Assembly: GCA_045579305.1 (NCBI GenBank)
Contig: JAZNLY010000103.1
Location: forward strand, 1-12,156
DNA: 12,156 nucleotides
DNA from: Fimenecus sp045579305
GTDB taxonomy: Bacteria > Bacillota > Clostridia > Oscillospirales > Acutalibacteraceae
Reading direction: 5' to 3'
Shown: piece by piece, positions 1 to 6,679 of the stretch
Position numbering within the stretch: position 1 is the stretch's first letter
Layout: every line of letters starts with the position of its first letter
Program-made: the position numbers and the translations under genes
Notes under the pieces: generated by a model
What the model was told of the DNA's origin: nothing
The model's input: only the letters and a program-made list of their open reading frames with translations
Databases searched by the model: none

Positions 1-726
1 ACTGAGCATCCAGCCATGTTCTTCTTCTCTTTTTGCATACATATCACTGCGATATTTCGCTGTTTCACTATCACTTCTTGCTCTCATAAAGTGATAATAT
101 TTATCATCCATTAAAACTACTCTTTCCACGTCACGGACAACATCGAGATTAAATGGGAAATCGTCCCAGAAAGTGTTTTTGAAACGGATATTATTGTCCA
201 TTATATACTTTCTCTCAAAAAGCTTGTTCCAAGGAGTATAGAGTAAATTTTTATCAAACATTTTGTGAGCATATTCACGGAATTCCCTTTGTGAAGTAAA
301 TTCCTTTGTAGGTAAAGTCTGCTCCTGAGTATAAAATTCTGTATCTGAATAATATGTGTCGATATAGTATCCTGCAACCACTAACTGAGCATTGTTCTTC
401 TTTGCCATTGTGTACATATCCTCAAACATTGTAGGCTCTGCCCAGTCGTCGGAATCCACAAAATAGAGGTATTCACCACGAGCCATTGGGATTGCAGTAT
501 TACGGGCAGATGGCGCACCACCGTTTTCCTTGTGGATTACAGTAATTCTGCTGTCACTTCTTGCAATAGCATCGCAGATTGCACCTGAGTTATCAGGACT
601 ACCATCATCAACGGCAATTAATTCCCATTCGGTAAGTGTCTGTGCCTGAATACTTTCGATACATTTTTCTATATAATTTTCCACGTTATAGACCGGCATT
701 ATGGCGGTGATTTTAATATCACTCAT
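1..726 (-). CDS. Family 2 (GT-A) glycosyltransferase, 3' end beyond window
   Basis: The frame stays open from an ATG at 726 down to position 1, giving 242 residues with the C-terminus outside the window. The N-terminus reads MSDIKITAIMPVYNVENYI, the usual start of a GT2 domain. It is followed by DDGS (residues 40-43, nucleotide-sugar binding), NGGAPSARN (68-76) and the metal-binding DSDD (91-94). GT2 enzymes of this type transfer a sugar from a nucleotide donor onto a growing surface polysaccharide or lipid-linked glycan at the cytoplasmic face. No membrane segment is visible in the part present. The start codon overlaps the end of glf in ATGAGTGA and has a strong GGAGG about 10 bases upstream, inside the glf coding region, so the two genes are probably translationally coupled. 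Inference: it may use UDP-galactofuranose made by glf, but the acceptor and exact sugar cannot be read from sequence. Confidence 0.93.
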   Translation of the reverse strand, partial: MSDIKITAIMPVYNVENYIEKCIESIQAQTLTEWELIAVDDGSPDNSGAICDAIARSDSRITVIHKENGGAPSARNTAIPMARGEYLYFVDSDDWAEPTMFEDMYTMAKKNNAQLVVAGYYIDTYYSDTEFYTQEQTLPTKEFTSQREFREYAHKMFDKNLLYTPWNKLFERKYIMDNNIRFKNTFWDDFPFNLDVVRDVERVVLMDDKYYHFMRARSDSETAKYRSDMYAKREEEHGWMLS

Positions 727-1825
727 TACCTAATTCCTCCTCACAAAGAGCCAGAGCAGACTCAATGCATTTATCCATATCGTAATATTTATATTGTCCT
801 AGACGACCACCAAAAATGACATTTTTTTCCTTTTCGGCAATGCGTTTATACTCTTCATAAAGTGAATTGTTCCTGTCATCATTAACCGGATAATAGGGCT
901 CATCACCCTTTTGCCAATCGGCAGGATATTCACGGGTTATCACTGTTTTCGGCTGATTACCGAATTCAAAGTGCTTGTGCTCGATAATTCGGGTATATGG
1001 AATCTGCCTCTCGTTGTAATTAACTACTGCCACCGGCTGAAATTCCTTTATATCAAGAATTTCTGTTTCAAATCGCAAGCTTCGATAATCAAGTTCACCT
1101 AAAGAATAGTCAAAGTAACTGTCAATTGTGCCCGTATATACAATTTTTTCGGCAAGGGACAAATACTCTTGCTTTTTTTCAAAAAAATCGCTGTTAAGAC
1201 GGACTTCTACACCATCCAAAAGTTTATTGATTAACACATTATAGCCACCTATCGGAATCCCCTGATAAGTGTCGTTGAAATAGTTGTTATCGTAAGTATA
1301 ACGGACAGGCAGACGCTTGATTATGAATGCAGGTAAATCCTTACAATCCCTGCCCCATTGTTTTTCCGTATAGCCTTTTACAAGCTTTGTGTAAATTTCA
1401 CGACCAACAAGGCTTATTGCCTGTTCTTCAAGATTTTTTGGCTCTCCCGCGATTTCAGCACGTTGCTCGTCGATTATCGCCTTCGCTTCCTCGGGAGTAC
1501 TGACACCAAAAATCTGTGAAAAAGTGTTCATATTGAATGGCAAGTTGTAAAGCTTACCCTCATAATTTGCCATTGGAGTGTTTATAAAACCATTGAATTC
1601 ACAGAGTGAAGTCACATAATCCCAAACGCGCTTGTTGCTTGTATGGAAAATATGTGCTCCGTACTTGTGAACGGTAATACCTTCCACATTTTCGCAGTAG
1701 ATATTACCACCCGTATGATTTCTTTTTTCAAGGACAAGGCATTTTTTACCTTGTTTTGTGGCTTCGTGAGCAAACACAGCACCAAAAAGTCCGGCACCCA
1801 CGATTATATAATCATACTGTTTCAT
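719..1825 (-). CDS. glf: UDP-galactopyranose mutase
   Basis: This 368-residue flavoenzyme interconverts UDP-galactopyranose and UDP-galactofuranose in the cytosol, supplying galactofuranose for surface glycans. The N-terminus has the FAD-binding Rossmann motif GAGLFG (residues 10-15) followed by a basic/acidic second strand LEKRNHTGGN (32-41). Family signatures follow: YTEKQWG (152-158), LPVRYTYDNNYFND (172-185, containing the substrate-phosphate-contacting arginine of the family) and C-terminal GGRLGQYKYYDMD (339-351). The length is normal for bacterial UGM. I chose the ATG at 1825 because the Rossmann strand begins at once. The longer frame, starting at 1894, would only add about 23 residues translated from an intergenic repeat (a Cys/Phe-rich stretch). 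The RBS is weak (GGTG about 8 bases upstream). The stop overlaps the downstream glycosyltransferase start by 8 bases. No convincing promoter was found in the 260 bp up to yebC. Confidence 0.96.
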   Translation of the reverse strand: MKQYDYIIVGAGLFGAVFAHEATKQGKKCLVLEKRNHTGGNIYCENVEGITVHKYGAHIFHTSNKRVWDYVTSLCEFNGFINTPMANYEGKLYNLPFNMNTFSQIFGVSTPEEAKAIIDEQRAEIAGEPKNLEEQAISLVGREIYTKLVKGYTEKQWGRDCKDLPAFIIKRLPVRYTYDNNYFNDTYQGIPIGGYNVLINKLLDGVEVRLNSDFFEKKQEYLSLAEKIVYTGTIDSYFDYSLGELDYRSLRFETEILDIKEFQPVAVVNYNERQIPYTRIIEHKHFEFGNQPKTVITREYPADWQKGDEPYYPVNDDRNNSLYEEYKRIAEKEKNVIFGGRLGQYKYYDMDKCIESALALCEEELGNE

Positions 1826-1841
1826 AAAACACCGTTTTATA

Positions 1842-1975
1842 ATGCAAAATGCAAAGTGCAAAGTGCAAAATGAACAACCATATTGGTTTGTCATTCTGAA
1901 CGAAGTGAAGAATCTCTTTTAATTATCCGTTCACTATGGCAGAGATTCTTCGTCGTTTCACTCCTCAGAATGACA
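1842..1975 (+). repeat. Type 1 palindromic intergenic repeat, copy A
   Basis: The element begins with four 7-bp repeats (ATGCAAA twice, then GTGCAAA twice, 1842-1869). A linker ATGAACAACCATATTGGTT leads into a long imperfect inverted repeat from 1889 (TGTCATTCTGAACGAAG) to 1975 (ending CTCAGAATGACA). The inner arms are GAAGAATCTCT and AGAGATTCTTCGTC around a short central spacer. It fills most of the gap between glf and yebC and could form a long hairpin in RNA or a cruciform. It has no coding capacity. It is nearly identical to the copy at 2907-3039. Confidence 0.9.
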
Positions 1976-2084
1976 TTTCTATTTGAGAATTGCAGTTATT
2001 TTTGATGAAATTCTGTTTTTGAGACCGAAGGCTTACGAGTGTAAGTCGAGGGTGAAAAGACGGAATTTCGCAAAAAGAACACAA
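1976..2084. other. Intergenic spacer downstream of yebC, no clear element
   Basis: The remaining 109 bp between the repeat and the yebC stop codon contain only a small hairpin (CTTAC/GTAAG, about 2032-2045) without a following T-run on either strand. I see no convincing terminator for yebC and no convincing promoter for glf here, so read-through from yebC into glf is possible. Confidence 0.5.
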
Positions 2085-2825
2085 TTATCCCTCGTAATCG
2101 TCCTCGTTTTCCCAGTTATGATATACGTTCTGTACGTCATCGTTCTCATCAAACATTTCAAGCATTCTGCCCATGTTTTTGATGTCGTCCGGGTTTGTGT
2201 GAGTTGTGTATGTGCTTGGAACATATTCAACCTCTGCTGAAACGAATTTGTAGCCCTTTGCTTCAAGGTCGTCACGAACAGCACCCATATCGTTTGCTTC
2301 TGTACGAACATCATAGATTTCATCTTCTGCGATAAAATCGATTGCACCTGCCTCAAGAGCATCTTCCATAAGCTGGTCTTCGTCAATTCCTTCTTTTTCG
2401 AAAAGAATTACACCCTGACGGTTGAACATAAATGAAACGCAACCGCTCATACCCATATTTCCACCAAATTTATCGAAATAGTGACGAACATCGGCAGCAG
2501 TTCTGTTACGGTTATCTGTAAGAGCTTCAACGATGATTGCGATACCTGATGGGCCATAGCCTTCGTATACGATTTCATCGTAGTTTTCACCACTGCCTTC
2601 ACCTGCTGCCTTTTTGATAACTCTTTCGATATTATCGTTTGGCATATTTGCAGCCTTAGCCTTTGCGATAACGTCCTTGAGCTTTGAGTTACCTGCAGGG
2701 TCAGGTCCGCCTGACTTTACTGCAACAGCGATTTCACGGCCGATTTTTGTGAAAACCTTTGCTCTCGCGTTATCTGTCTTTTCTTTCTTTCTTTTGATTG
2801 TACTCCATTTTGAATGTCCTGACAT
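2085..2825 (-). CDS. YebC/PmpR family DNA-binding regulatory protein
   Basis: The 246-residue product matches the YebC/PmpR (TACO1-like) family over its whole length. It starts MSGHSKWSTIKRKKEK, has the three-helix N-terminal domain, the YEGYGPSGIAIIVE signature near residues 87-100, the TDNRNRT motif just after, and an acidic C-terminus (ENEDDYEG). Members are cytosolic. Some have been described as transcriptional regulators, and others as helping ribosomes through difficult (for example proline-rich) stretches, so the precise role here is open. I chose the ATG at 2825 because the family always begins M(A/S)GHSKW and because GGAAAGG lies at the right distance. An upstream GTG at 2843 would run through that Shine-Dalgarno sequence. 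A sigma-A promoter lies about 30 bp upstream. The gene is divergent from the sipL-spoIVA operon. Confidence 0.96.
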   Translation of the reverse strand: MSGHSKWSTIKRKKEKTDNARAKVFTKIGREIAVAVKSGGPDPAGNSKLKDVIAKAKAANMPNDNIERVIKKAAGEGSGENYDEIVYEGYGPSGIAIIVEALTDNRNRTAADVRHYFDKFGGNMGMSGCVSFMFNRQGVILFEKEGIDEDQLMEDALEAGAIDFIAEDEIYDVRTEANDMGAVRDDLEAKGYKFVSAEVEYVPSTYTTHTNPDDIKNMGRMLEMFDENDDVQNVYHNWENEDDYEG

Positions 2826-2860
2826 AAAAACATACCTTTCCACTCTAAATTATTCGTACT

Positions 2861-2889
2861 ATTTTACCACAAACCCATATATTTTTCAA
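2861..2889 (-). promoter_or_regulatory. Sigma-A-type promoter of yebC
   Basis: On the minus strand TTGAAA (2884-2889) and TAAAAT (2861-2866) are separated by exactly 17 bp. The predicted start near 2854 gives a 5' leader of about 30 bases before the ATG at 2825. This is a five-of-six match in each box. Confidence 0.75.
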
Positions 2890-2906
2890 CAGTTATTACA
2901 ATAAAA

Positions 2907-3039
2907 ATGTAAAATGCAAAGCGCAAAATGCAAAATGAACAACCATATTGGTTTGTCATTCTCAACGAATTGAAGAATCTCTTTTAATTATCCGTTCACT
3001 TTGGCAGAGATTCTTCGTCACTTCATTCCTCAGAATGAC
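2907..3039 (+). repeat. Type 1 palindromic intergenic repeat, copy B
   Basis: Four 7-bp repeats (ATGTAAA, ATGCAAA, GCGCAAA, ATGCAAA; 2907-2934) lead into ATGAACAACCATATTGGTT and then the imperfect inverted repeat 2954-3039, with TGTCATTCT and AGAATGAC ends. On the plus strand the hairpin is followed directly by CTTTTTATTT. It could therefore act as a rho-independent terminator that insulates the sporulation operon from upstream plus-strand transcription; that is inference. It sits between the divergent promoters of yebC and sipL. Confidence 0.9.
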
Positions 3040-3052
3040 TTTTTATTTAAAA

Positions 3053-3081
3053 TACTATTTCAGAACTGCCTTGCATAAACT
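3053..3081 (+). promoter_or_regulatory. Probable SigmaE-type sporulation promoter of sipL-spoIVA
   Basis: TACTATT (3053-3059) and CATAAACT (3074-3081) are separated by 14 bp. The B. subtilis mother-cell SigmaE consensus, as I recall it, is KMATATT-14-CATACAMT, so this matches 6 of 7 and 7 of 8 positions. spoIVA is a known SigmaE-regulon gene in Bacilli and Clostridia, which fits. The predicted start near 3088 leaves about 29 bases before the sipL ATG. No good sigma-A promoter was seen in the same stretch. Confidence 0.6.
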
Positions 3082-3116
3082 TAATTGAAACAAATGGCAG
3101 AAAAGGAGAAACAACA

Positions 3117-4649
3117 ATGGAATTCAATATACAAAAAGAAAAATTTTCCCTTTGTGAGTCAGGGAATCAAGGCAATCAAGAACACGCCATTGACTGTGAT
3201 ATTACATTACCCGAATATTTACCGGATATCATCAAAATCTTAAAATGCAGCTGCATCCCGGGTGTAAAGTCCCACCAGGTCAATGGTGACAGAATCACAG
3301 CCGAGTGCAATTGCATTGTACGTGTTCTTTATACAAGTGAACAAGGTAATCTTCACTGTTATGAGCAGAATATTCCGTTTGCCAAGCAAATCGAGTTGAA
3401 GTCCGACCACATTCCGACAGATATTTTCGTTGGTGCAAAGACCGATTATGTCAACTACAGAGTTTCAGGACAACGACGTTTTGAAATTCACGGTGCATTG
3501 ACGGTTTTTGCAAAAACCAACAGCAAAAAGTGTGTTGAAATGATTTCAGATGCTTGTGGTGATGGTGTAACCCTCAAAACTGAAAAGGTGGAAATCTGCG
3601 ACCTTTGCTCAGTGATTGAAAAGGCATTCACAGTAACAGAAACATGTGATGTGGGTGCACTCTCCGAGCCTATGGGCTCAGTTGTGGCATCCTGCAGCTT
3701 CGGAATAATCAACGAGCTGAAAATTGTATCGGATAAATTATTTCTTAAAGGTGAATTGATTATTCACACCACATTTACAGGCACGGAAACTCATCAGGTG
3801 CAGACCATCGACAACACAATAAACATCAACCAGATAATTGAAGCACCCGATATCACCGAGGATTGTCACCTTGATTCATATTTTTCTGTTATCGACCTTG
3901 AATGCAAGCCGAGATTTGACCTTTCGGGTGACAAAAATCTTCTGGATATTTCTGCTGTAATTAATTTTTCTGCCTGCGGATACAAAACCCGCACACTTTC
4001 CTGCGTAAGAGATGCTTATTCCACAAAATACGAATCCGAAATCAAGAAGAATATATTTTATCTGACTTCACTCCGGGAAGAATTCGAGGACAGTTTTCTT
4101 TGTCGGGGAGTTACGGAAATCAACACACCGGGAATCAGTAAAATTCTTTCCTTTTTGTGCACAGATATAACATCATCCTTTTCACTTGCAGACACTTCAT
4201 ATAGCGTAAATGGTGAAATCACAGCGGAAATCATCTACGAAGATGTAAAGGGTGAAATCTGCTTTATCCAACGACAAATCCCATATACATACAAACGACC
4301 TGCAGGTGTTGTGGAGAGTGTGCTTTCCTGTAATCCCCATTGTAATATTTCTGCTTTCAGTTATGTTTTAAATGGCGACAAGGCTCTTGATATACGTGCC
4401 GAAATCAATATCCGTTGCTTTGTTTTTGCCGAAACGGAAAAGCTGGTTGCAACAGACCTTGTCATCAATAAGGATAAGATAAAATCCATAAAAACTGCAG
4501 CTCTCACCATTTATTTTGCTGACTCAGGAGAAGCCATCTGGGATATTGCCGAAAGATACAACACAACAGTTGAGGCGATTACACGGGAAAATCACCTGAC
4601 CGAATCCTGTGTCAAAGAGAAATGCAAACTACTTATACCGAAAATGTAA
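3117..4649 (+). CDS. sipL: SipL-like SpoIVA-interacting protein (DUF3794/SPOCS repeats plus LysM)
   Basis: The 510-residue protein has repeated DUF3794 (SPOCS)-type modules. One is near residues 25-115 (LPEYLPDIIKILKCSC...), a second near 170-270 and a third near 320-415 (CRGVTEINTPGISKI...). A C-terminal LysM domain follows at about 462-510 (ADSGEAIWDIAERYNTTVEAI is its core). This is the architecture of C. difficile SipL, whose LysM domain binds the SpoIVA ATPase and helps anchor the coat basement layer on the forespore. There is no signal peptide or membrane segment, as expected for a mother-cell cytosolic protein. The start at 3117 has AGGAG 8 bases upstream. It lies 14 bp upstream of spoIVA in the same orientation and behind a SigmaE-like promoter, so it is very likely co-transcribed with its predicted partner. 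Other DUF3794/LysM spore proteins exist, so orthology to SipL is strong but not proven. Confidence 0.88.
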   Translation: MEFNIQKEKFSLCESGNQGNQEHAIDCDITLPEYLPDIIKILKCSCIPGVKSHQVNGDRITAECNCIVRVLYTSEQGNLHCYEQNIPFAKQIELKSDHIPTDIFVGAKTDYVNYRVSGQRRFEIHGALTVFAKTNSKKCVEMISDACGDGVTLKTEKVEICDLCSVIEKAFTVTETCDVGALSEPMGSVVASCSFGIINELKIVSDKLFLKGELIIHTTFTGTETHQVQTIDNTININQIIEAPDITEDCHLDSYFSVIDLECKPRFDLSGDKNLLDISAVINFSACGYKTRTLSCVRDAYSTKYESEIKKNIFYLTSLREEFEDSFLCRGVTEINTPGISKILSFLCTDITSSFSLADTSYSVNGEITAEIIYEDVKGEICFIQRQIPYTYKRPAGVVESVLSCNPHCNISAFSYVLNGDKALDIRAEINIRCFVFAETEKLVATDLVINKDKIKSIKTAALTIYFADSGEAIWDIAERYNTTVEAITRENHLTESCVKEKCKLLIPKM

Positions 4650-4663
4650 AGGGAGGGAACAGC

Positions 4664-6142
4664 ATGAGTAATAAAAGTATTTACAGTGATATTGCCACAC
4701 GTACGGGTGGTGACATTTATATAGGAGTTGTGGGGCCTGTGAGAACAGGAAAATCCACTTTTATCAAGCGTTTTATGGACTCGGTTGTTTTGCCGAATAT
4801 TGAGGATGATGCAGTCCGTGAAAGAGCAAATGACGAGTTGCCACAGTCCTCGGCAGGCAAGACAATTATGACAACGGAGCCCAAATTCATCCCTGAAAAT
4901 GCAGTAAAAATCACTCTGCCCGACAACGCAAGCTTCAATGTGCGAATGATTGACTGTGTGGGATATATTGTGCCATCATCTTTAGGATATATTGAAGGTG
5001 ACCAGCCGAGAATGGTGCGTACTCCCTGGTACGAAAACGAAATCCCATTCAATATGGCAGCAGAAATCGGCACAAAAAAGGTTATTACTGAGCATTCCAC
5101 AATAGGTCTTGTAATCACAACTGACGGAAGCATCAGCGATATTCCAAGAACCGAATATGAAGAGGCAGAAGAAAGAGTTGTCAATGAATTAAAGGAGCTT
5201 CAGAAGCCTTTTGTGGTGCTTCTCAACTGTATGGAGCCTGAAAGTACACAGGCAAAAAATCTTTCAAATCAACTGTCAGTTAAATACAAAGTACCTGTTA
5301 TGGCTGTCAACTGTCTTGAGCTGAACGAACAAGAAATCAAAGAAATAATCACACAGATTCTCTTTGAATTCCCTGTTAAAGAAATCGGTGTTGACCTGCC
5401 ACTATGGTTGGTGGGACTCGGTGAAGACCATTGGCTTAAAAGCACAATATACAAGAGCGTACTAAAGTCAATTGAGGATATAAACTATGTCCGTGACATA
5501 AGCACAATGACGGATACACTATGCGAATGTGAATATATAACCGACACGCGCATATCATCCATGGACTTAAGTGTGGGTAGTGCCTGGATTCAGGTAAGTA
5601 TAAACAATGACTTGTTCTATAAAATTCTCCACGAATCAACAGGTATTTCCATTGAAAATGAGCAAGGACTACTCACCTGCCTTAAAGAATTATCCGAAAT
5701 CAAAAAGGAATATCTCCGAATCAAATCTGCCCTTGACGAGGTACAGACAACGGGTTACGGAATCGTTATGCCGACCATCAACGAATTAACCCTTGAAGAG
5801 CCTGAAATTGTAAAACAGGGTGGCAGATATGGTGTACGTCTTTCTGCGTCTGCACCGTCAATTCATATGATGAAGGCTGATATCAAAACAGAGGTTGCCC
5901 CAATCGTGGGCAGTGAAAGCCAATCGGAAGAACTTGTAAAATATCTCCTTGACGGATTTGAGGACGACCCAAGCAAAATCTGGGAATCAAATATCTTTGG
6001 CAAATCCCTTAATGAGCTTGTCAACGAAGGACTTCGCAACAAGCTCTATCATATGCCGACGGATGCACGGATGAAATTCCAGGAAACCCTTGAAAGAGTA
6101 ATAAATGAAGGCTGTAACGGACTTTTGTGCATAATTCTATAA
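4664..6142 (+). CDS. spoIVA: Stage IV sporulation protein A, spore coat morphogenetic ATPase
   Basis: SpoIVA polymerises on the outer forespore membrane using ATP and forms the basement layer on which coat and cortex assembly depend. The product is 492 residues, the same length as B. subtilis SpoIVA. It has Walker A GPVRTGKST with Lys30, the TTEP segment with Thr70-Thr71, the Walker-B-like IDCVGY with Asp97 and the NTPase block GTKKVITEHSTIGLVITTDG. It ends in the conserved hydrophobic tail LLCIIL that mediates membrane localisation. I chose the ATG at 4664, with GGGAGG 7 bases upstream and just past the sipL stop. The alternative ATG at 4622 lies inside sipL and would add 14 unrelated residues. 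The stop codon is followed with no spacer by a type 2 repeat. No ordinary terminator was found after the gene, so the repeat hairpins may serve as its 3' end. Confidence 0.98.
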   Translation: MSNKSIYSDIATRTGGDIYIGVVGPVRTGKSTFIKRFMDSVVLPNIEDDAVRERANDELPQSSAGKTIMTTEPKFIPENAVKITLPDNASFNVRMIDCVGYIVPSSLGYIEGDQPRMVRTPWYENEIPFNMAAEIGTKKVITEHSTIGLVITTDGSISDIPRTEYEEAEERVVNELKELQKPFVVLLNCMEPESTQAKNLSNQLSVKYKVPVMAVNCLELNEQEIKEIITQILFEFPVKEIGVDLPLWLVGLGEDHWLKSTIYKSVLKSIEDINYVRDISTMTDTLCECEYITDTRISSMDLSVGSAWIQVSINNDLFYKILHESTGISIENEQGLLTCLKELSEIKKEYLRIKSALDEVQTTGYGIVMPTINELTLEEPEIVKQGGRYGVRLSASAPSIHMMKADIKTEVAPIVGSESQSEELVKYLLDGFEDDPSKIWESNIFGKSLNELVNEGLRNKLYHMPTDARMKFQETLERVINEGCNGLLCIIL

Positions 6143-6333
6143 GTGCAAAATGCAAAGCGCAAAATGCAAAACGTGGGAACTGCGTTGCAATTTTAAGGAA
6201 CAACCAATATGGTGTAGCGGTAGGGCGGGGTCTTGACCCCGCCGTTGTTGGATTCCCTATTGCTTTTAGGCGGTAGCAAGCTACCGCCCTACCATAATCT
6301 ATGAATTAAACCATCCCTACAAATTATAATTTA
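6143..6333 (+). repeat. Type 2 palindromic intergenic repeat, copy D
   Basis: The order is: four 7-bp repeats (GTGCAAA, ATGCAAA, GCGCAAA, ATGCAAA; 6143-6170); a linker with GGAACTGCGTTGC and GAACAACCAATATGG; then a nested palindromic core. The core has a 9-bp-arm hairpin GGCGGGGTCTTGACCCCGCC (6224-6243) and a second hairpin GGCGGTAG/CTACCGCC (6269-6288). An outer pair GGTAGGGCGG (6219-6228) and CCGCCCTACC (6284-6293) could enclose or compete with them. The tail is ATCCCTAC followed by AAATTATAATTTA. It has no coding capacity and begins directly after the spoIVA stop. Confidence 0.9.
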
Positions 6334-6359
6334 CGTAACCATCAATACAAAATTCTCTA

Positions 6360-6388
6360 TTGACATTATCTTTTTATAGTGATAAAAT
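6360..6388 (+). promoter_or_regulatory. Sigma-A promoter of the trpB T-box unit
   Basis: A perfect TTGACA (6360-6365), 17 bp, then TAAAAT (6383-6388). Transcription should begin near 6395, at the 5' end of the T-box leader. It is one of the strongest promoter matches in the window. Confidence 0.85.
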
Positions 6389-6394
6389 TCTTGT

Positions 6395-6665
6395 AAGTTA
6401 ATATTTAACCAATAAACCGATGAGAAAGAGTAGTAATTGATTTTTTTCATTTTCAGAGAGCCGACGATGGTGAAAGTTCGGTAATGAACGCTTCAATGAA
6501 TGGACTTTTGAGGGCAATCCGATATGTAGGTGCGACGGAGGGCAACCGTTAAAGTGCTGAGTGTATGAAAGTACATAGTGAGTGCGTATCTTTGATACGA
6601 ATTTGGGTGGTACCGCAGATTTTACAGTCTGTCCCATAGTTTTGGGACGGATTTTTTATTTTTTT
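6395..6665 (+). promoter_or_regulatory. Tryptophan T-box riboswitch leader with intrinsic terminator
   Basis: The leader contains the T-box core GGGTGGTACCGC at 6605-6616. The antiterminator can be drawn exactly: GGG (6605-6607), the 7-base bulge TGGTACC with the tRNA-acceptor-binding TGGT, GCAGA (6615-6619), then TCTGT (6628-6632) and CCC (6633-6635). The competing terminator uses the same right arm: TCTGTCCCA (6628-6636) with TGGGACGGA (6643-6651) and a T-run. Stem I features include GAGAAAGAGTAGTAA near 6422-6436 (AGTA of the specifier-loop turn) and GGTGAAAG near 6468. The best specifier is TGG (Trp) at 6501-6503, preceded by GAA and followed by A. A hairpin CGTATC/GATACG precedes the T-box. 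Uncharged tRNA-Trp should stabilise the antiterminator and turn trpB on. The T-box identity is firm; the specifier assignment is supported by the downstream gene. Confidence 0.93.
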
Positions 6666-6679
6666 AAGGAGGAACAATT

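Noticed and set aside
1835..1864. Promoter for glf made from TATAAA and the TTTGCA heptamers
   Set aside because: Spacing is wrong (15 bp), and the predicted start would fall within a few bases of the glf ATG.
2033..2386. 117-residue minus-strand frame overlapping yebC
   Set aside because: It is a shadow of the yebC coding region in another frame, without family features.
6398..6637. Open frame on the minus strand opposite the trpB leader
   Set aside because: It is the complement of a well-supported T-box RNA, with no ribosome binding site or recognisable protein.
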